A stretch of 64,000 nucleotides of DNA from Epiperipatus broadwayi (Eukaryota; Onychophora; Udeonychophora; Euonychophora; Peripatidae): contig JAQFVV010000027.1 in NCBI GenBank assembly GCA_028023455.1, positions 7,003,845 through 7,067,844 on the forward strand, given 5' to 3'. Within the stretch, counting starts at the first letter, position 1. Each line of letters opens with the position of its first letter. A program made the translations under genes and the position numbers. The notes under the pieces are model-generated. The model saw only the letters and a program-made list of their open reading frames with translations, was not told where the DNA came from and ran no database searches. Positions 48,897 to 60,589 of the stretch are shown one piece after another.

Positions 48897-49051
48897 AGGT
48901 TATTATATGAAAAACAGGCAAAAACTCACTATACATCATTCATTGATTACTCTAGCTTGCTGTGTGGCAATATATATAGTGAGTTTTTGCCTGTTTTAAT
49001 AACAGTTATAAGCAAGTATAAGAAATGGTGATCATATGAGGTTAGTATATG
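48897..49051. mobile_element. 129-bp family A foldback inserted in the palindrome, 13-bp TSD
   Basis: AGGTTATTATATG (48897-48909) and AGGTTAGTATATG (49039-49051) match at 12 of 13 bases and flank 48910-49038. The insert is a mini-hairpin whose arms are family A ends (CAGGCAAAAACTCACTATAC and its complement), with the CATTGATTACTCTAGCTTGC body piece on one side. No ribozyme core is left. Confidence 0.75.
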
Positions 49052-49200
49052 CACAATGTTTTGAGAGATATTATCCTCCCCTCTTCTTCAGATGTTGCTG
49101 GTTTACAGTACTAGCATGGGATTTGAAGCTGGGTCCTTAGATTCTTGATTATTGAATTTTAAGGTAATGCAAGGTAACGCTCTAACCAACTGAGCCATCC

Positions 49201-49290
49201 TAGCAGGATGGCTCAGTTGGTTAGAGCATTATCTTAAAATTCAATAATCAAAAATCTAAGGACCCAGGTTCGAATCCCATGGTAGAACTG
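49201..49290 (+). repeat. tRNA-like SINE head (pseudo-tRNA)
   Basis: A- and B-box sequences are well kept, but the region between them is AT-rich and too long for a normal anticodon arm, and no CCA-side acceptor pairing is evident. It is a tRNA-derived promoter region of a SINE, not a tRNA gene. The mirrored copy is at about 49125-49200. Confidence 0.65.
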
Positions 49291-49469
49291 TCACTGGTCA
49301 GGTCAGCAATACCTGAAGAAGAGAATGATACTTCTCAAAACGTTGTGCATATACTAACCTGTTTGCTGTTATATTACTAACAATTGAATGTATTTGGAAT
49401 ATTTAAATAAAATCAAATTTTTCTAAAGACATTCAACACACATATTAGATGGTGGAAGTAATCCAACAC

Positions 49470-49895
49470 CATCATCACAAACCTTCAGGAAAACAATAGA
49501 TCTGTATGTATTTGTAGGAATAATCTTGAAAATGATTATGGTTAGAATTGGTCAAAACAAAGTTGAAAAGATAAAATAGTATACTAAATATACTGTAATA
49601 AAACAGCAAGATTAAGAACACATGTAAGATAAGAATAATAAAGTTAGAACATGAGAAGAATGGATATATCTGCTCGATTTTAAATTTAGGTAAGCGTATA
49701 AAGTATTAACATATGAGAAATATAATTCTTTACCGACAGCATATATATCAACACTTAAGTACTATCAAGCCATAACAAACTTGAAATATCATGTGTTATG
49801 TCATATATTTTTTCCCCGAAAAGCATACTTCAAATAAATATTTCTCATGATATATTTAATTCAAGCAGATAATCACTAAATAATATTACTGTTAA
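49470..49895. other. ZSWIM2 intron 2 segment without recognised features
   Basis: AT-rich; nothing nameable. Confidence 0.45.
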
Positions 49896-49900
49896 AATAA

Positions 49901-52900
49901 TATGTGATGTGATGTGATGTGATGTATTTGGCTTCTCCTTAAACGAAGTCAAGAATATCTCAGCAACTATGCCCAGATAAACCTGTTAGCCACTTTATTT
50001 TCCATTCCCCACTCTAAGTCTTCCCATATTCTGCCCCATCCCATTTCCACAACATAATCTTTGTCAACTCTATGGCCTTTAAATCTAAATCCCCCTTATC
50101 TTTTCGCAAACCCAGCATAAAAACTACTAACTCACTTTCTGTATTGTCACTTTGTTCATACCTATTCTCCCATAACTTCATTATCTGTACCCTTTCTGCT
50201 TTCAAGCATTTACATTCAATCAACAGATGCCTAATATTTTCTATACCTTCCTTACACAATTTGCATGCTAAATCACCCATAGTTTTCCATTTACATGTAT
50301 ATTCTCTTGTTGCTAAAGATCCCGTTCGAGCCTTAAACAATAAACTACTTTCCTTACTATTATCATAAATTAACTCGCTTCCAATATTCCGTTTACTACT
50401 ATATATATTTAAACTCTTCTTACCCTCCATACTACTTCTCCATCTCTCCAACTCCCTATTTTTTATTAATACTTCTATTCTTTTATCCCATTCCTTACCA
50501 CTATAACACTCAACAATCCTCCTAACACAATCATCCCACCTTTTATACAAGTATACCGATAAAAATTCTTTATCCAAATCTTTTGTATACCGCATTACCT
50601 TTCTCACCCATCTTGTTACCTGCCCTTTACTCATAACCCAATTAAACACTATTTTGGCTATTCTTTTACTATCCATAAACTGCAACCTACCAAACATTTT
50701 CATTTTACTTTTTGCATCTCTCATATAGAAACTTGACCATCCCATTTCTCCTTGAATTGCCTCCTTTGCTGTCCACATCTCTGCATCTAATGCATGTCTT
50801 CCTACTTCCCTTTGTTCTTTCTCTAAATAATCTAAAATCCTTTTACTAACACATAATGCATCATTACCATATGTTAACCCTGCTACTGTAACTCCCTTCC
50901 ATACAATTCTAGCTACATCATATTTATTATATGAAAATACTGTTAGTTTCTTTACCAAACCTCATTTACCATTTTTTTCTCCCATTCAACCAAGCAATTT
51001 TCCTGATTGCATAAGATGATTCCCAAATACCTATATCTATCCACCACACTTAACTTTATATCCCCCAATAAAAAAACTACATCCTCTCTTTCCCCAGTAT
51101 TAACCATCATTATATTTGATTTTTCTTCACTAAATTTAATCCCCATCTCTTTACCCACCCTTGCACATGTCCTCAACATAATATCCATATCTTCTCTTCT
51201 TTCTGCACGTAAAAAGATATCATCTGCAAAAAAAAGACCCGACACAGTATATACTCCTTTGCCACCTATTAATGGTATCTCTACCCCTCTTCCTAGTCTT
51301 TCTATTGCTTTTTCCATTTCACTCAAAAACAACAAAAACAAAATCGGTGACCTAGGGCATCCTTGCCTTAATCCCACTCCATTTTTAACTTTAACTAATT
51401 CTATATCCCCTAATTGGTAAGTATAATAATTATTTTCATATAATTTCTTAATAATATTTACTAAAGCTTCATCCATTCCCAAATTGGCTAATCTTACCCA
51501 TAATCTATTTCTATTTACTCTATCATATGCTTTCTCTATATCTATAAAACATATATAACGATCTACGTGAATTCCTACTCATCTCCATAAGTTGTGTAAC
51601 TACAAACAAACTATCTCATATATGCCTATCTGACCTAAAACCTCCTTGCATTTCCCCCACTACATTATTCTCTTCCATCCATTTTACAACTCTTCCAGCT
51701 ACCATATATGTGAAAACTTTATATAAAACTGATGTTACTGCTATCGGTCTATAATTATTTAACTTTCTATGATCCTTACCCTTTCCTTTAAATAATAATC
51801 TTATTCTTGTATTACACCAACTACCCGGAAAAACTGTCTTTTGCGCCATCTTATTAAAACATGATAATAACTTTGCTTTTGCTCTATGTCCTAAATTCAT
51901 TACCATCTCTGCTGCCCATCCATCTAAACCTCTCGCCTTTCCATTTTTCAATCTCTTTCCTGCCTCATTCAATTCATTTTTTGTGAACCTAATATTCCCA
52001 CTACTAACTGCTTTCATGTTTTCTATCACTAATTCCTTCACACCTAACATCTTTTCTATATCCATTACATATCTATTTAAGATTTTCTCTAGCTCGCCTC
52101 TAGAGCTACATTCTATTCCCTCATCATCTATTAATACTATCTCTCTTTCCCCTACATTTCTCCTTTTAATGTAATTCCAAAATTTTTTACTCCCATCTCT
52201 TCCACTTTTATTAATATCCTCCAACAATTTATTATTTAACTTCATCCTCTCTCTATAATTATCCATTTTGGCTAGCTTCTTCTTTTCCAAGTACTTTCCC
52301 CATTTAGCATTAATATCATTTTCACTTTCTTTATTCTTAATAGCACACTTATATTCTCTGCATGCTTTTTTCCTCTCTTTTACACTTTTACTAACTCTCC
52401 TTTTTTTATTATTTTTATACTTCTTCATATTCTCGACTAAAACCCTATTTGCCACTTTTTCTACTTCATCACACCAGTCCTTATACTCATCCCCAACCAA
52501 CTGCTCCATGATTTCTTTAACTTTTATTTTATACTCTTCCAACTTATTCTTATCATTCACTCTCCATCCACATCTTTCACTATTATTTCTACCTTTATTT
52601 CTATCCTCCATCACATTACTAACCATTTCTATTACAATAAAGTTATGATCACTATTACACACTCTCTCTTCATTATCAAACACCTTAATTTTTCGTATTT
52701 TATTCATTCCCTCTTTCTCTACCAATACATAATCTATTGTGTGAAATACATTATTCCTAGACCATGTGTATTGTCCATCATATACATTTGATAAATTCCC
52801 AATGCTCAAATTTACTCTTTGACAAAATTCCTTCAAAAACTGACCATTCTTATTATCTACATCATCAATTTCTTCAATATGCCCATTCATATCCCCTATA

Positions 52901-53545
52901 ACCATTATTCTCTTCCCCTTTTCTTTAAAACTCTGTCTATCCTTAACTAGGCATTCATATATACTACTGTTCCACTCCATTACAGTTTGACTATCTCCAG
53001 TGGTGATATACACTACAGCTACCATCCATTCTTGTCTACCCAATCTTATTTCAAACCACAAATGTTCTTGACATTTAACAGTATTTAAATTTTTTTCGAT
53101 ATAACACCTATACCACCACCCCTTTTTTCTTTTTCTTTTCTGTTTATACCCTGCCATACTACCTCTTCCAAAATAGGTTCTTATTCTTCTCTTAGATGAG
53201 TTTCCACTACTGCTAATACCTCAAGCCCTTCATTTTCAATTGCTTTATTTAATTCCAGCCATTTTTCTGGTCTCCTACCACCTTGCATATTCAAAAACCC
53301 AATTTTAACAATTTCTTCTTTCCTAACTACTCTTTTATAAATTCTTTTGCTTCCTTCTTCTCCATTACGTTTATAACAAACTTTCTTACCACTAATCTTA
53401 CAAAACCATTCCCTCTCCACATCTACACTTATATCTAAATCAACCATCTTTTGCTTATTTCTTATATCCCCTCCAATCCAATCTTCTTTTTTTTGATAAT
53501 ATTACAATTTAAAAGCCCACCCCCCTTTAAAGGTTTCCCGAATTA
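49901..53545 (-). mobile_element. LINE-A, longest copy: APE endonuclease / reverse transcriptase non-LTR retrotransposon, inactive
   Basis: The minus-strand pieces are 53447-53181, 53157-51616, 51482-50952 and 50958-50014. They encode an APE-type endonuclease (IGFLNMQGGR, VVETHLRE, GDMNGH, then TWSRNN, IDYVL and SDHNFI), a reverse transcriptase (KARGLDGWAAEM, NNYRPIAVTSVLYKVF, GGFRSD, GVGLRQGCPRSP, LFFADDIFL) and a C-terminal zinc-knuckle-like segment CKLCKEGIENIRHLLIEC. The catalytic FADD is intact. A stop near 53181, a frameshift near 53080 and another break at 51616-51482 inactivate it. The 3' end carries CATCA repeats (49905-49925). No ORF1 was identified upstream. The clade is not assigned beyond APE-type LINE. 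Confidence 0.9.
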
Positions 53546-53554
53546 TATTTTTTA

Positions 53555-54560
53555 AATATCAGACTCTGTGTATAGTAGTGCCACTTAGTGCAAGCCTTAA
53601 TAATCAATGAATGCAAGAAGGTGTGTGTATAAAATCCCTATCTATTGCCACTCATCCTATATCCCCAGATTAGTTTCTAGCTTGTGACTTTCAGCTAGAT
53701 CTTAAGATTTAATGCAACCCTTCAGTAGCCACTTTTTACCTAATTAGTTTTATTCAAATCCTGCCCACAGGTTAATGATGACTGGCTTTTGAAAAACCAA
53801 AGAGACCTAAATGCATAGATACTGAACTGAGTTCAGATTTATATGACTATAGAATTAAAGACATTATTGTGTTTTCATCTTGGGCTCATAGCTTTATGGT
53901 TAACTAAATTGGTAAAAAACCATTAAGCATCACATGATCACCATTTCTTATATTAGCACATAATTGTTTATAAACAAGACAAAACTCCATACAATAGTGC
54001 CATCCTGTGCTGACCAGAGTAATCAATGAATGCCTTAGATTGAAAATATTTTTGTGTTTTCCAATTTCATTCTCATTGTTTTGTAGTTAAGGAGAGATAA
54101 AAGGTGATTGCTGGAGGATTGCATTAGATCCTAAGATCTAGGTGCAGTGCTTTCAGATCCAAAGCTCTTCACTGATGAAGGCCACAAGCCAGAAACTAGT
54201 CTGGGGATATTGGATGAGTAGGCATTAGATAGGGATTTATGCACAAGCCTTCTGGCATTCATTCTGGTTGGCACAGGGTGGCACTACTGTATGGAGAGTT
54301 TTGTCTTGTTTATAAATTGGTAAAAGTTGGATGCTGGAGGATTGCATTAGGTCCTAAGATCTAGGTGCAATACTTCCAGGTCCAAAGCTTCTCATCAATG
54401 AAAGCCACAAGCTAGTGAGCACTAGATAGGAATTTTATGCACAAACCTTCATACATCCATTGATTATGAAGGTTTGCACTTGGTGGCACCACTGTATAGA
54501 GAGTTTGGTACTGTTTTAATACCTTGCATAAGCATAGGAAATGGTTATCATGTTTATGTT
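53555..54560. mobile_element. Family A composite: inverted and direct units with one well-kept ribozyme
   Basis: A minus-orientation unit (53560-53740) has a ribozyme that lacks CTGATGA (53661-53693). Within 53968-54313, a ~65-bp terminal inverted repeat (TATAAACAAGACAAAACTC end and its complement) encloses a plus-orientation unit with the ribozyme at 54166-54207. A further plus unit follows (54320-54540), its ribozyme cut short at 54390-54416. This is the most complex family A cluster and lies directly beside the 5' end of LINE-A. Confidence 0.8.
54166..54207 (+). ncRNA. Hammerhead ribozyme motif, family A, plus strand
   Basis: TCTTCA (54166-54171), CTGATGA (54172-54178), stem II GGC/GCC with loop CACAA and an A-A pair next to the core, GAAAC (54192-54196), TA, GTC (54199-54201), TGGGGA (54202-54207). 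Helix I is six pairs counting two G-U. It lies in sense orientation within the ZSWIM2 intron. Confidence 0.75.
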
Positions 54561-54564
54561 TGGT

Positions 54565-55725
54565 AAAATATACATTTATGATATCCTTTTCTTCATTTAA
54601 ATTGTTATACCATCATACTTCTATGTAATGCTTTACTTCATGTGTCTTTGATCTTGGATCACTTAGTCACCACTGCAAATATCCCCCTCCCCAATCAGCC
54701 ATTCAAAAATTAAAACACATCTCGCTTGACTTATAAATGAAATAAAGATTTAATAGTGTGTATTCTACCAGGCCATCTTTAATTATATTTTGTAATTTAA
54801 AATGGATTGGTTCTAGTTCCTATTTATGTGGCTACTATTCATCTTCATTTGTATTTTTATACTATTCATCAAGAAATAGTGTAGGAATATTTTAATAAAA
54901 CAAAAATTATTAATGAAATCAAACCAACTAATTTGAAGTGTATACATGTACTTCTTTATAATTAAGTAATAAAGCTAACAGTGCTGAAGGCTAGCTAGAT
55001 CTATAAATGTAAATTCATTGAAAGCTGTCCAACACTTAAACTAGACCAATATCAATAACAAGCTCACCCTTATTGTTAAAAAGAAGTTGCCTTGACAACA
55101 GATTGATATTGTTGATTGTTATTGATTTTGGTCTGGTTTAATTATTAATTGCTTTCAGTATACTTTTTTATGTTTTGGTTTCAATTAATTAACTCATAAA
55201 TATGATCTTATTCTTTGTTAAAATTAAATTATTATCACTTTCCATATGATTCTGTTGTTATATAATCTCTAATGTCAATTTTATATTTATGATGACAAAG
55301 AAATACATGGTCTTCACTACTGTCGTTATTGTTGTTATATTGATATGGGTTTTCTTTGTATACATGAACAACGTTAAACATTCGTTGGTGAAGGACGATA
55401 TTATTTTATTCATATAACCTATCTTAAAACATTTATATAACTGCAATTGAAATGAAAAATTTTGTAATTGATTATTAGTAATTATAAGTTTTATTTCAAA
55501 TTAAGCTCTTTAGTGTTGATTAAATAGCTTTGCACTTACAATCTTTTAGACTACACATATCTTTGTAAATTATGTACTTTTACAAAACATGAAATCTTTA
55601 GTTTAATATTAAAATTTTTCTTCATGCAAAGGAATTACTATGTTTGTATACCAACTACATTTCAGATGCAGTGTATATATAAGATTTGAAATACCAGGCA
55701 GTCTTATAGCTGGAGCTTAATTGTA
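54565..55725. other. ZSWIM2 intron 2 segment without recognised features
   Basis: AT-rich; the short open frame at 55258-55446 has no recognisable similarity. Confidence 0.45.
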
Positions 55726-55734
55726 AATATAGGG

Positions 55735-56310
55735 GATTTGAAGTAAGACTTTCAAAACCTGTCACTGTCCACACTATTTCATACTACTGATAAACTTGAC
55801 CACACACATGCAGAAAAGATACATAATCACCAATATCTGTATTTTGTGCTAAACCAGCACTCATCATGTTTGTCCAAATTACCATCTCCCATATGTATAT
55901 GTAAACACTGCTCAGTTTATATTAAGATAACAAATCCTTACACTTTAATGGACAAACTTCCTATGGGGCATGATAACAATATTGGCATTAGCATGGATTT
56001 AGGAATTCCATCATTAGATTTTCAATGGTATGGATGGCTGAAGAGTTGGAGATTGGAGTAGGTTGAAGCCGGTCCATTAAAGTGTAAAGTTTTGCTATCT
56101 TAATATAAACTGAGCAATGATTATATATATGTATGGGAGATGGTAATATGGACCAACTGATGAGTGCTGGTTTAGCATGAAATACGTATATTGGTGATTA
56201 TTTATCTTTTCTGCATGTGTGTGGTCATGTGTATCAGTGGTATGAAATAATGTGGATAGTGAAGGGGCTTGAAAGTCTTAGTTAAAATCCTGTATATTTA
56301 ATGTATATAT
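55735..56310. mobile_element. Family E inverted-pair element with hammerheads in both arms (E6/E7)
   Basis: The arms 55735-55955 and 56060-56310 are inverted copies (GGGGATTTGAAGTAAGACTT at one end, its worn complement at the other). The minus ribozyme (55829-55871) keeps stem II GTGC/GCAC but has ATGATGA and AAAA, so it is likely dead. The plus ribozyme (56152-56195) is nearly perfect. The middle carries TTGGCATTAGCATGGATTTA and the GTCCATTAAAGTG blocks shared with 12.5 and 60.9 kb. Confidence 0.83.
56152..56195 (+). ncRNA. Hammerhead ribozyme motif, family E (best-preserved)
   Basis: Helix I is ACCAA (56152-56156) with TTGGT (56191-56195), five pairs. The core CTGATGA is 56157-56163. Stem II is GTGC (56164-56167) with GCAT (56175-56178), with a G-U next to the core, and loop TGGTTTA. 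GAAA is 56179-56182. Stem III is the palindrome ATAC/GTAT (56182-56189) with no loop, and the cleavage base is A56190 (AUA triplet). A zero-loop stem III means the motif should act as a dimer of two strands. Confidence 0.85.
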
Positions 56311-56324
56311 AAATAAAATTTTAA

Positions 56325-56490
56325 AAATCAGATATATTAATCTTTAATTGAGGATTAAAGTTTATATATGGGCTAGAGATAATCTCAGATTTAATAAATG
56401 GTTACTGATAATCATTATTGTATTTATCTAGAGTAAATTGTGTCTAATTTGTGAGTGAAGGAAGTTTGACACTGGTGAATCAAAATGTAA
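56325..56490 (+). repeat. Repeat J, copy 3
   Basis: It lies immediately after the family E pair, in the same orientation as the plus arm, and matches 2440-2605 closely. Confidence 0.6.
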
Positions 56491-56494
56491 AAAT

Positions 56495-58300
56495 AAATGA
56501 AATTATAATATTCCTCTACAGAAATACATCTATTCAATCAATGTATTATTTAATATTTCTGAATTTATTGTATCTATTGGAAAAAACATCAACCATACTC
56601 ATCGTAATAATTTATTTCATAAAATAATAATTAAGTAGTAATTATTTCACTCTACATTTATCTTTAAGATTTACCATATATTGTAATCATTTCAGTTCTG
56701 ATTTTGATCTTTCAGTCTATTAAAACCAAGAAGACTAAATGAAAAATATTATATGTCACACTGCCTACTTCAAATTCCATCTTATCTTGATTGGGTTGAG
56801 CATGCTTCATCACAGACCAATGGATATATAAATAGATAACATATATACCACAGTAGAAGTGGGTCAATGGGTGATGATGCTCAGTGAATCTGATTGTTTC
56901 TATTATGGAAGGGATCTGGCTAAAAATAGTCAACCCAGTTGGAGGCAATAAGAGAGGACAACAACTGTCAAACCTGAATGGGAGCATGCTGATTGTCCAC
57001 TATATGGTTAACATAGTGAATAAATCCATGTTCAGGACTAGAAGCTGCTAGAATCTAAATCAGATATGAGACAAGCTGTCACAGAAGAGCCGGAAGTGTT
57101 ACCATACTTATAAGTTAGAGTGTCACAGTACAGCTGGAAATAGCAGATAAATTTGTAAGGGCACTGAAGGGCCCTCCTTTCTATAGTTATGTGGCAACTA
57201 GAAGCTATACCTCACCAATAGTTGCAAGAAGAGATGTAATAGTTATATACAGTGTATATATGCAATTATATATTTGTTTCATTCATAAATATTATAACAT
57301 ATTTTACACAGCTGTATTTATATTAATTCAGAAATAAACACAATACAAAATATGTTATATAACTTTCTAAATGATCAAGATATATAATTTGTTTATAAAT
57401 AAAATACAAAATATTACTATAGATATATGACAAATATCTACTATTTAAATATGTGAGTTTATCTTAAAATAAAATTTGTCTGATTATTGGAAAATAACTA
57501 CTTATGAAAGAATTTTAATTTTTTTGTCTTTCTGTTAAAAAAAGAAGACATATGGCTTTATTGCTCTTGAGGTTATAAGTTCAAACACCAAACTTTTAAG
57601 TGCTGTGCAAAATCATATGGGGTTGTCTTTTGGTTAAATAGCTTAAATGAATTATACCAAAACAAAACATTCATCTGGAGAAGTGGATATTTGCAAAATG
57701 AATATATATTTTCCTGTGATACTATCTTTGTCCAAGACAACTGTTATTTTGACAAGAATATTCTGCAGTGAAAATCCATTAAGTTTGTATTTAATATTTT
57801 CAATGTTTTCTTTGAATATACACTATTAGCATTACCTTTATTACATTATTATCTACAAATGGTGATAGAGTTCACTACTATTTTTTATAAGTCAATTATA
57901 TTTATGGGCATTAAGTAATTGCAATGTTGGAACATGCTTTTGAATACGGAAGTATAAATTATGCATTCTCACATCCTGTATTATTAGCTTGCCATTACAT
58001 GCCCATTTAAACACCTTGATCTAGTTTTGACAATTTTAAAAAAATATACCATTATCTTTTTTTATTGTCTTATACTATTACATTGTTCATACCTCTACTA
58101 TTTTCTGTCATTTTTTAGCACTGTCTTTAGTCCATGCTTTTTAAAACTAATCAATTTATCTCTGTTTAATTTTCTTAACAGTAGTTTTTTAAGATCTATT
58201 TCTTCTCAGTGTTAATATTTTTGTCCTTATATAGAAGCATATTAAATGCATTGAATTACAATAAATAAGTGCCATCATTTAAATATGGTCATTGAACCTG
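56495..58300. other. ZSWIM2 intron 2 segment, partly less AT-rich
   Basis: The region 56720-57240 has more balanced composition and a 91-residue minus-strand open frame without recognisable domains. It could be an old element. No splice-supported exon was found. Confidence 0.4.
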
Positions 58301-58309
58301 TATTAGCAA

Positions 58310-58520
58310 AATTCTTTTTCTCTCACCACATTTATATCACCTAATGTAAGTTTTACTAATCAATAAATGCCAGATGGTAATGCCTATTAAATCCCTATCC
58401 AGTGCAGCCTTCTCCAATATCCCAGACCAGTTCAAGTTTATGACTTTCATCAGTGAAGAGCTTCTGGATCTGGGAATGCATCTTTTGAATCTAAGGTACC
58501 TTTCCTCTTTGTTTAACTAT
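58310..58520 (-). mobile_element. Family C hammerhead element, minus orientation
   Basis: The minus-strand ribozyme at 58419-58459 has TCTTCA, CTGATGA, stem II AAGT/ACTT (four true pairs, so the A-A seen in family A is here A-T), GAAC (one A lost), GGTC and TGGGAT. The body (ATAGGGATTTAATAGGCATT, TTATTGATTAGTAAAACTTA) parallels family A and D. The base loss in GAAA makes it doubtful as an enzyme. Confidence 0.7.
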
Positions 58521-58704
58521 CGAACTGCTAACCAAAATTAAAAAACATGTAACATTTTCAATCCAAGACATTTTTCTTATACAGTATATTATGATGATCT
58601 TAATTTTTTGATAACTACAGTCACCTTTATCCTTTGGCCAGGATTGGTTTGGAACCAATATGACATCACATGATGCCTGCTTATACCATGCTGTTCAGCA
58701 ACAA

Positions 58705-58895
58705 ATTCTTTTTTTACATTTGTGCTGCCTAGTGTAAGCTTTGATAATCAGTAGATGTCAGATGTTAGTCTTCATTAAATCCCTTCAGGACAGCACTAGA
58801 TAGGGATTTAATAATCATTGCCATCTGACATTTATTAATTACTAAAGCTTACAATAGATGGCATAAATGTAGTAACAGAAAAAGAATTGTTGCTG
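58705..58895. repeat. Family C foldback without ribozyme core
   Basis: An inverted pair: TTCTTTTTTTACATTTGTGC...AAATCCC on the left and GGGATTT...ACAGAAAAAGAATT on the right, sharing the AAGCTTA.AATAGATGGCA body and its complement. It spans only the part of the unit downstream of the ribozyme. Confidence 0.65.
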
Positions 58896-58899
58896 GAAA

Positions 58900-59965
58900 A
58901 CATGATGAAAGCAGGGGTCATGTGATGATGTTTAAAGGGGATGATTTTGATTATTTATCTAATCATCTTCAGTACGGAAAACAAAAAAGAGAAATATTTT
59001 ATGCATAAATTGGTTACTTTTAATTTTAAGAACATCTTTGTGAAATAGGATCTGGCAATTAGTATTTATTTATTTAGCGTATGGATTTTTTTTTACAGCA
59101 GCTTAATTATTCTCAAAATAAAAAAGAACCTGTACAGATTCCAACTAGTAGATAACTTCATTACGGCTTTATTAAGACTACAAATTTTGCCATTGTAGCC
59201 ATTAATTCAACAGTCATTAACTATTGGATTCTTGATTTGTTTGTGTAGATTGGTGATTGCTAAATCTCATTTATGAAGCAAATGTGTAACAGCGATGGAT
59301 TATCATGACTTTGTTAATTAAAGAGACTTTAGTTGCATCTAGGAAAACTCAAATTAAGAGGTTTTATTATTGGATCTGGAAAAATAAATTGTTTGGAATC
59401 TCATAAGAATTTCATTTTTTTATCCTATTTTGATTGAATATTCAAAAAGAGATCTTGATTAAAGAAGAGTTTTAGATGGTAAAACTATATTTTGAGTTAT
59501 TGTCGAATCTAACCGGCATAATAGGTTTTTATACATTTTCTGTGAAGCAACTTCTCTTCTGTCATCTGGTGGCAGAATATGAAAATATCACTAAGTATTA
59601 TTATAATTTAAATATAATCAAAATTACTTCCTATGTTTTTCACACTTGTAATTTAAGACATTAGATAAATGTAAACTACCACCATGATGCCTTTCAAATT
59701 AACCTGTTTCATTCAGCATTCCTAACTATGCACACACATATTTAAAATAACCGAGTTAATGTAAACTCCAATAACAGTTTTGGAAGCATTTTTTATTCAA
59801 TTGCTTGCTATGTAGAGATTAACCAATCACTTTGCAGGATACATGAGAATGTCTCTTATCATCTGCTTAGAGCACCACCTGATGAGTTATCTTATACAGT
59901 ATTGTGATTGAGGCTTATATCAACTATATTTTGATATATCTCTGTGTCGTTTATTGAGCTATGTA
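58900..59965. other. ZSWIM2 intron 2 segment without recognised features
   Basis: No exon or repeat recognised. Confidence 0.45.
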
Positions 59966-59977
59966 TTTAGATATCAC

Positions 59978-60092
59978 ATGATCAAACATTCTATTGATTA
60001 AAAAGTTTACACTAGATGGCGTAAGAGTAGATGTTGGGCATAATTGTTTAGATATTCTTGACTTCGTTTAAGGAGAAGCCATAATACATCAT
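59978..60092 (+). repeat. Family D segment fused to the very 3' end of LINE-A
   Basis: 59985-60031 is the distal part of D (ATTGATTAAAAAGTTTACAC, TAGATGGCGTAAGAGTAGA). It is followed directly by 60032-60090, which matches the last ~60 bases of LINE-A (TTCTTGACTTCGTTTAAGGA then GAAGCCATAATACATCA). It is either a SINE-like chimera borrowing the LINE tail or a template-switch product. Confidence 0.65.
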
Positions 60093-60449
60093 TATAATGA
60101 GGATGTGAATATGAAAATGAATTTGATATGTCTACCTTATTTGTTGTTTAGCCATATTAAATTGGCTAACTTATAGAAGATCTTTTCCTTGATTATTGAC
60201 ATTTTGAACTCAAGTCAGTCAAATTTATACAATTAATGTAGGAGGAAAGGTTGCTGTTATTTGTACGAAGGATAGGTAGTGCTCTGAGAAGCTAATGGGG
60301 ATGTTTTTCCCAAAATTCAAAGTGATTGGCCAATTTTTATATAACAAAGGAAGTTTCCATTACTATAATTTGTTCTTACATCAACTCTATGTAAATTTTT
60401 GTCTTCTGTTGTTTACTTAATATGAATGTCATCTACCCTGCATGATTTG

Positions 60450-60570
60450 ATGTTGTGGGAGAATAGCAGATTCTGGGGCTCAGATTCCATGGATCATGGC
60501 CCAGCTCTGTTACTTCGGGTCCATGAACTTAGAAATTCCTGAGCAATAGATCCATTTGATTATTTTATTG
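60450..60570 (+). repeat. tRNA-derived SINE-like copy
   Basis: It contains a worn head (TGTTGTGGGAGAATAGCAGA, GGGCTCAGATTCCATGG) and the family tail TTCCTGAGCAATAGATCCAT. Confidence 0.5.
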
Positions 60571-60589
60571 AATGTTCCTATAGCAAATA

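Larger units (their letters stand above)
48787..49462. repeat. Large palindrome centred on tRNA-like SINE heads
   Basis: The arms run outward from ~49202: the left arm to about 48800 and the right to about 49460. The centre is GAGCCATCCTA/GCAGGATGGCTC. The right arm holds GGATGGCTCAGTTGGTTAGA (A box, 49204-49223) and CAGGTTCGAATCCC (B box, 49265-49278), and the left holds their complements. Further out, CTGAAGAAGAG with TTCTCAAAACG (49313-49345) is a hammerhead-like block similar to family F. The outer ends share AAATATTCCAAATACATTCA and its complement. The left arm is interrupted by a separate 129-bp insertion. Confidence 0.82.

Noticed and set aside
49201-49290. Functional tRNA gene
   Set aside because: A and B boxes are good, but the cloverleaf is not closed, the middle is too long and AT-rich, and a mirror copy adjoins; it is a SINE head.
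50072-52648. Plus-strand open frames at 50072-50368, 51007-51420, 51983-52174 and 52268-52648
   Set aside because: They lie antisense to LINE-A coding sequence, are Ser/Leu/Phe-rich, and are shadows of its minus-strand frames.
27253-54560. CRISPR array or bacterial repeat system
   Set aside because: Repeats are hundreds of bases long, in both orientations, with ribozyme motifs and target-site duplications in animal DNA; there are no short regular repeat-spacer units.
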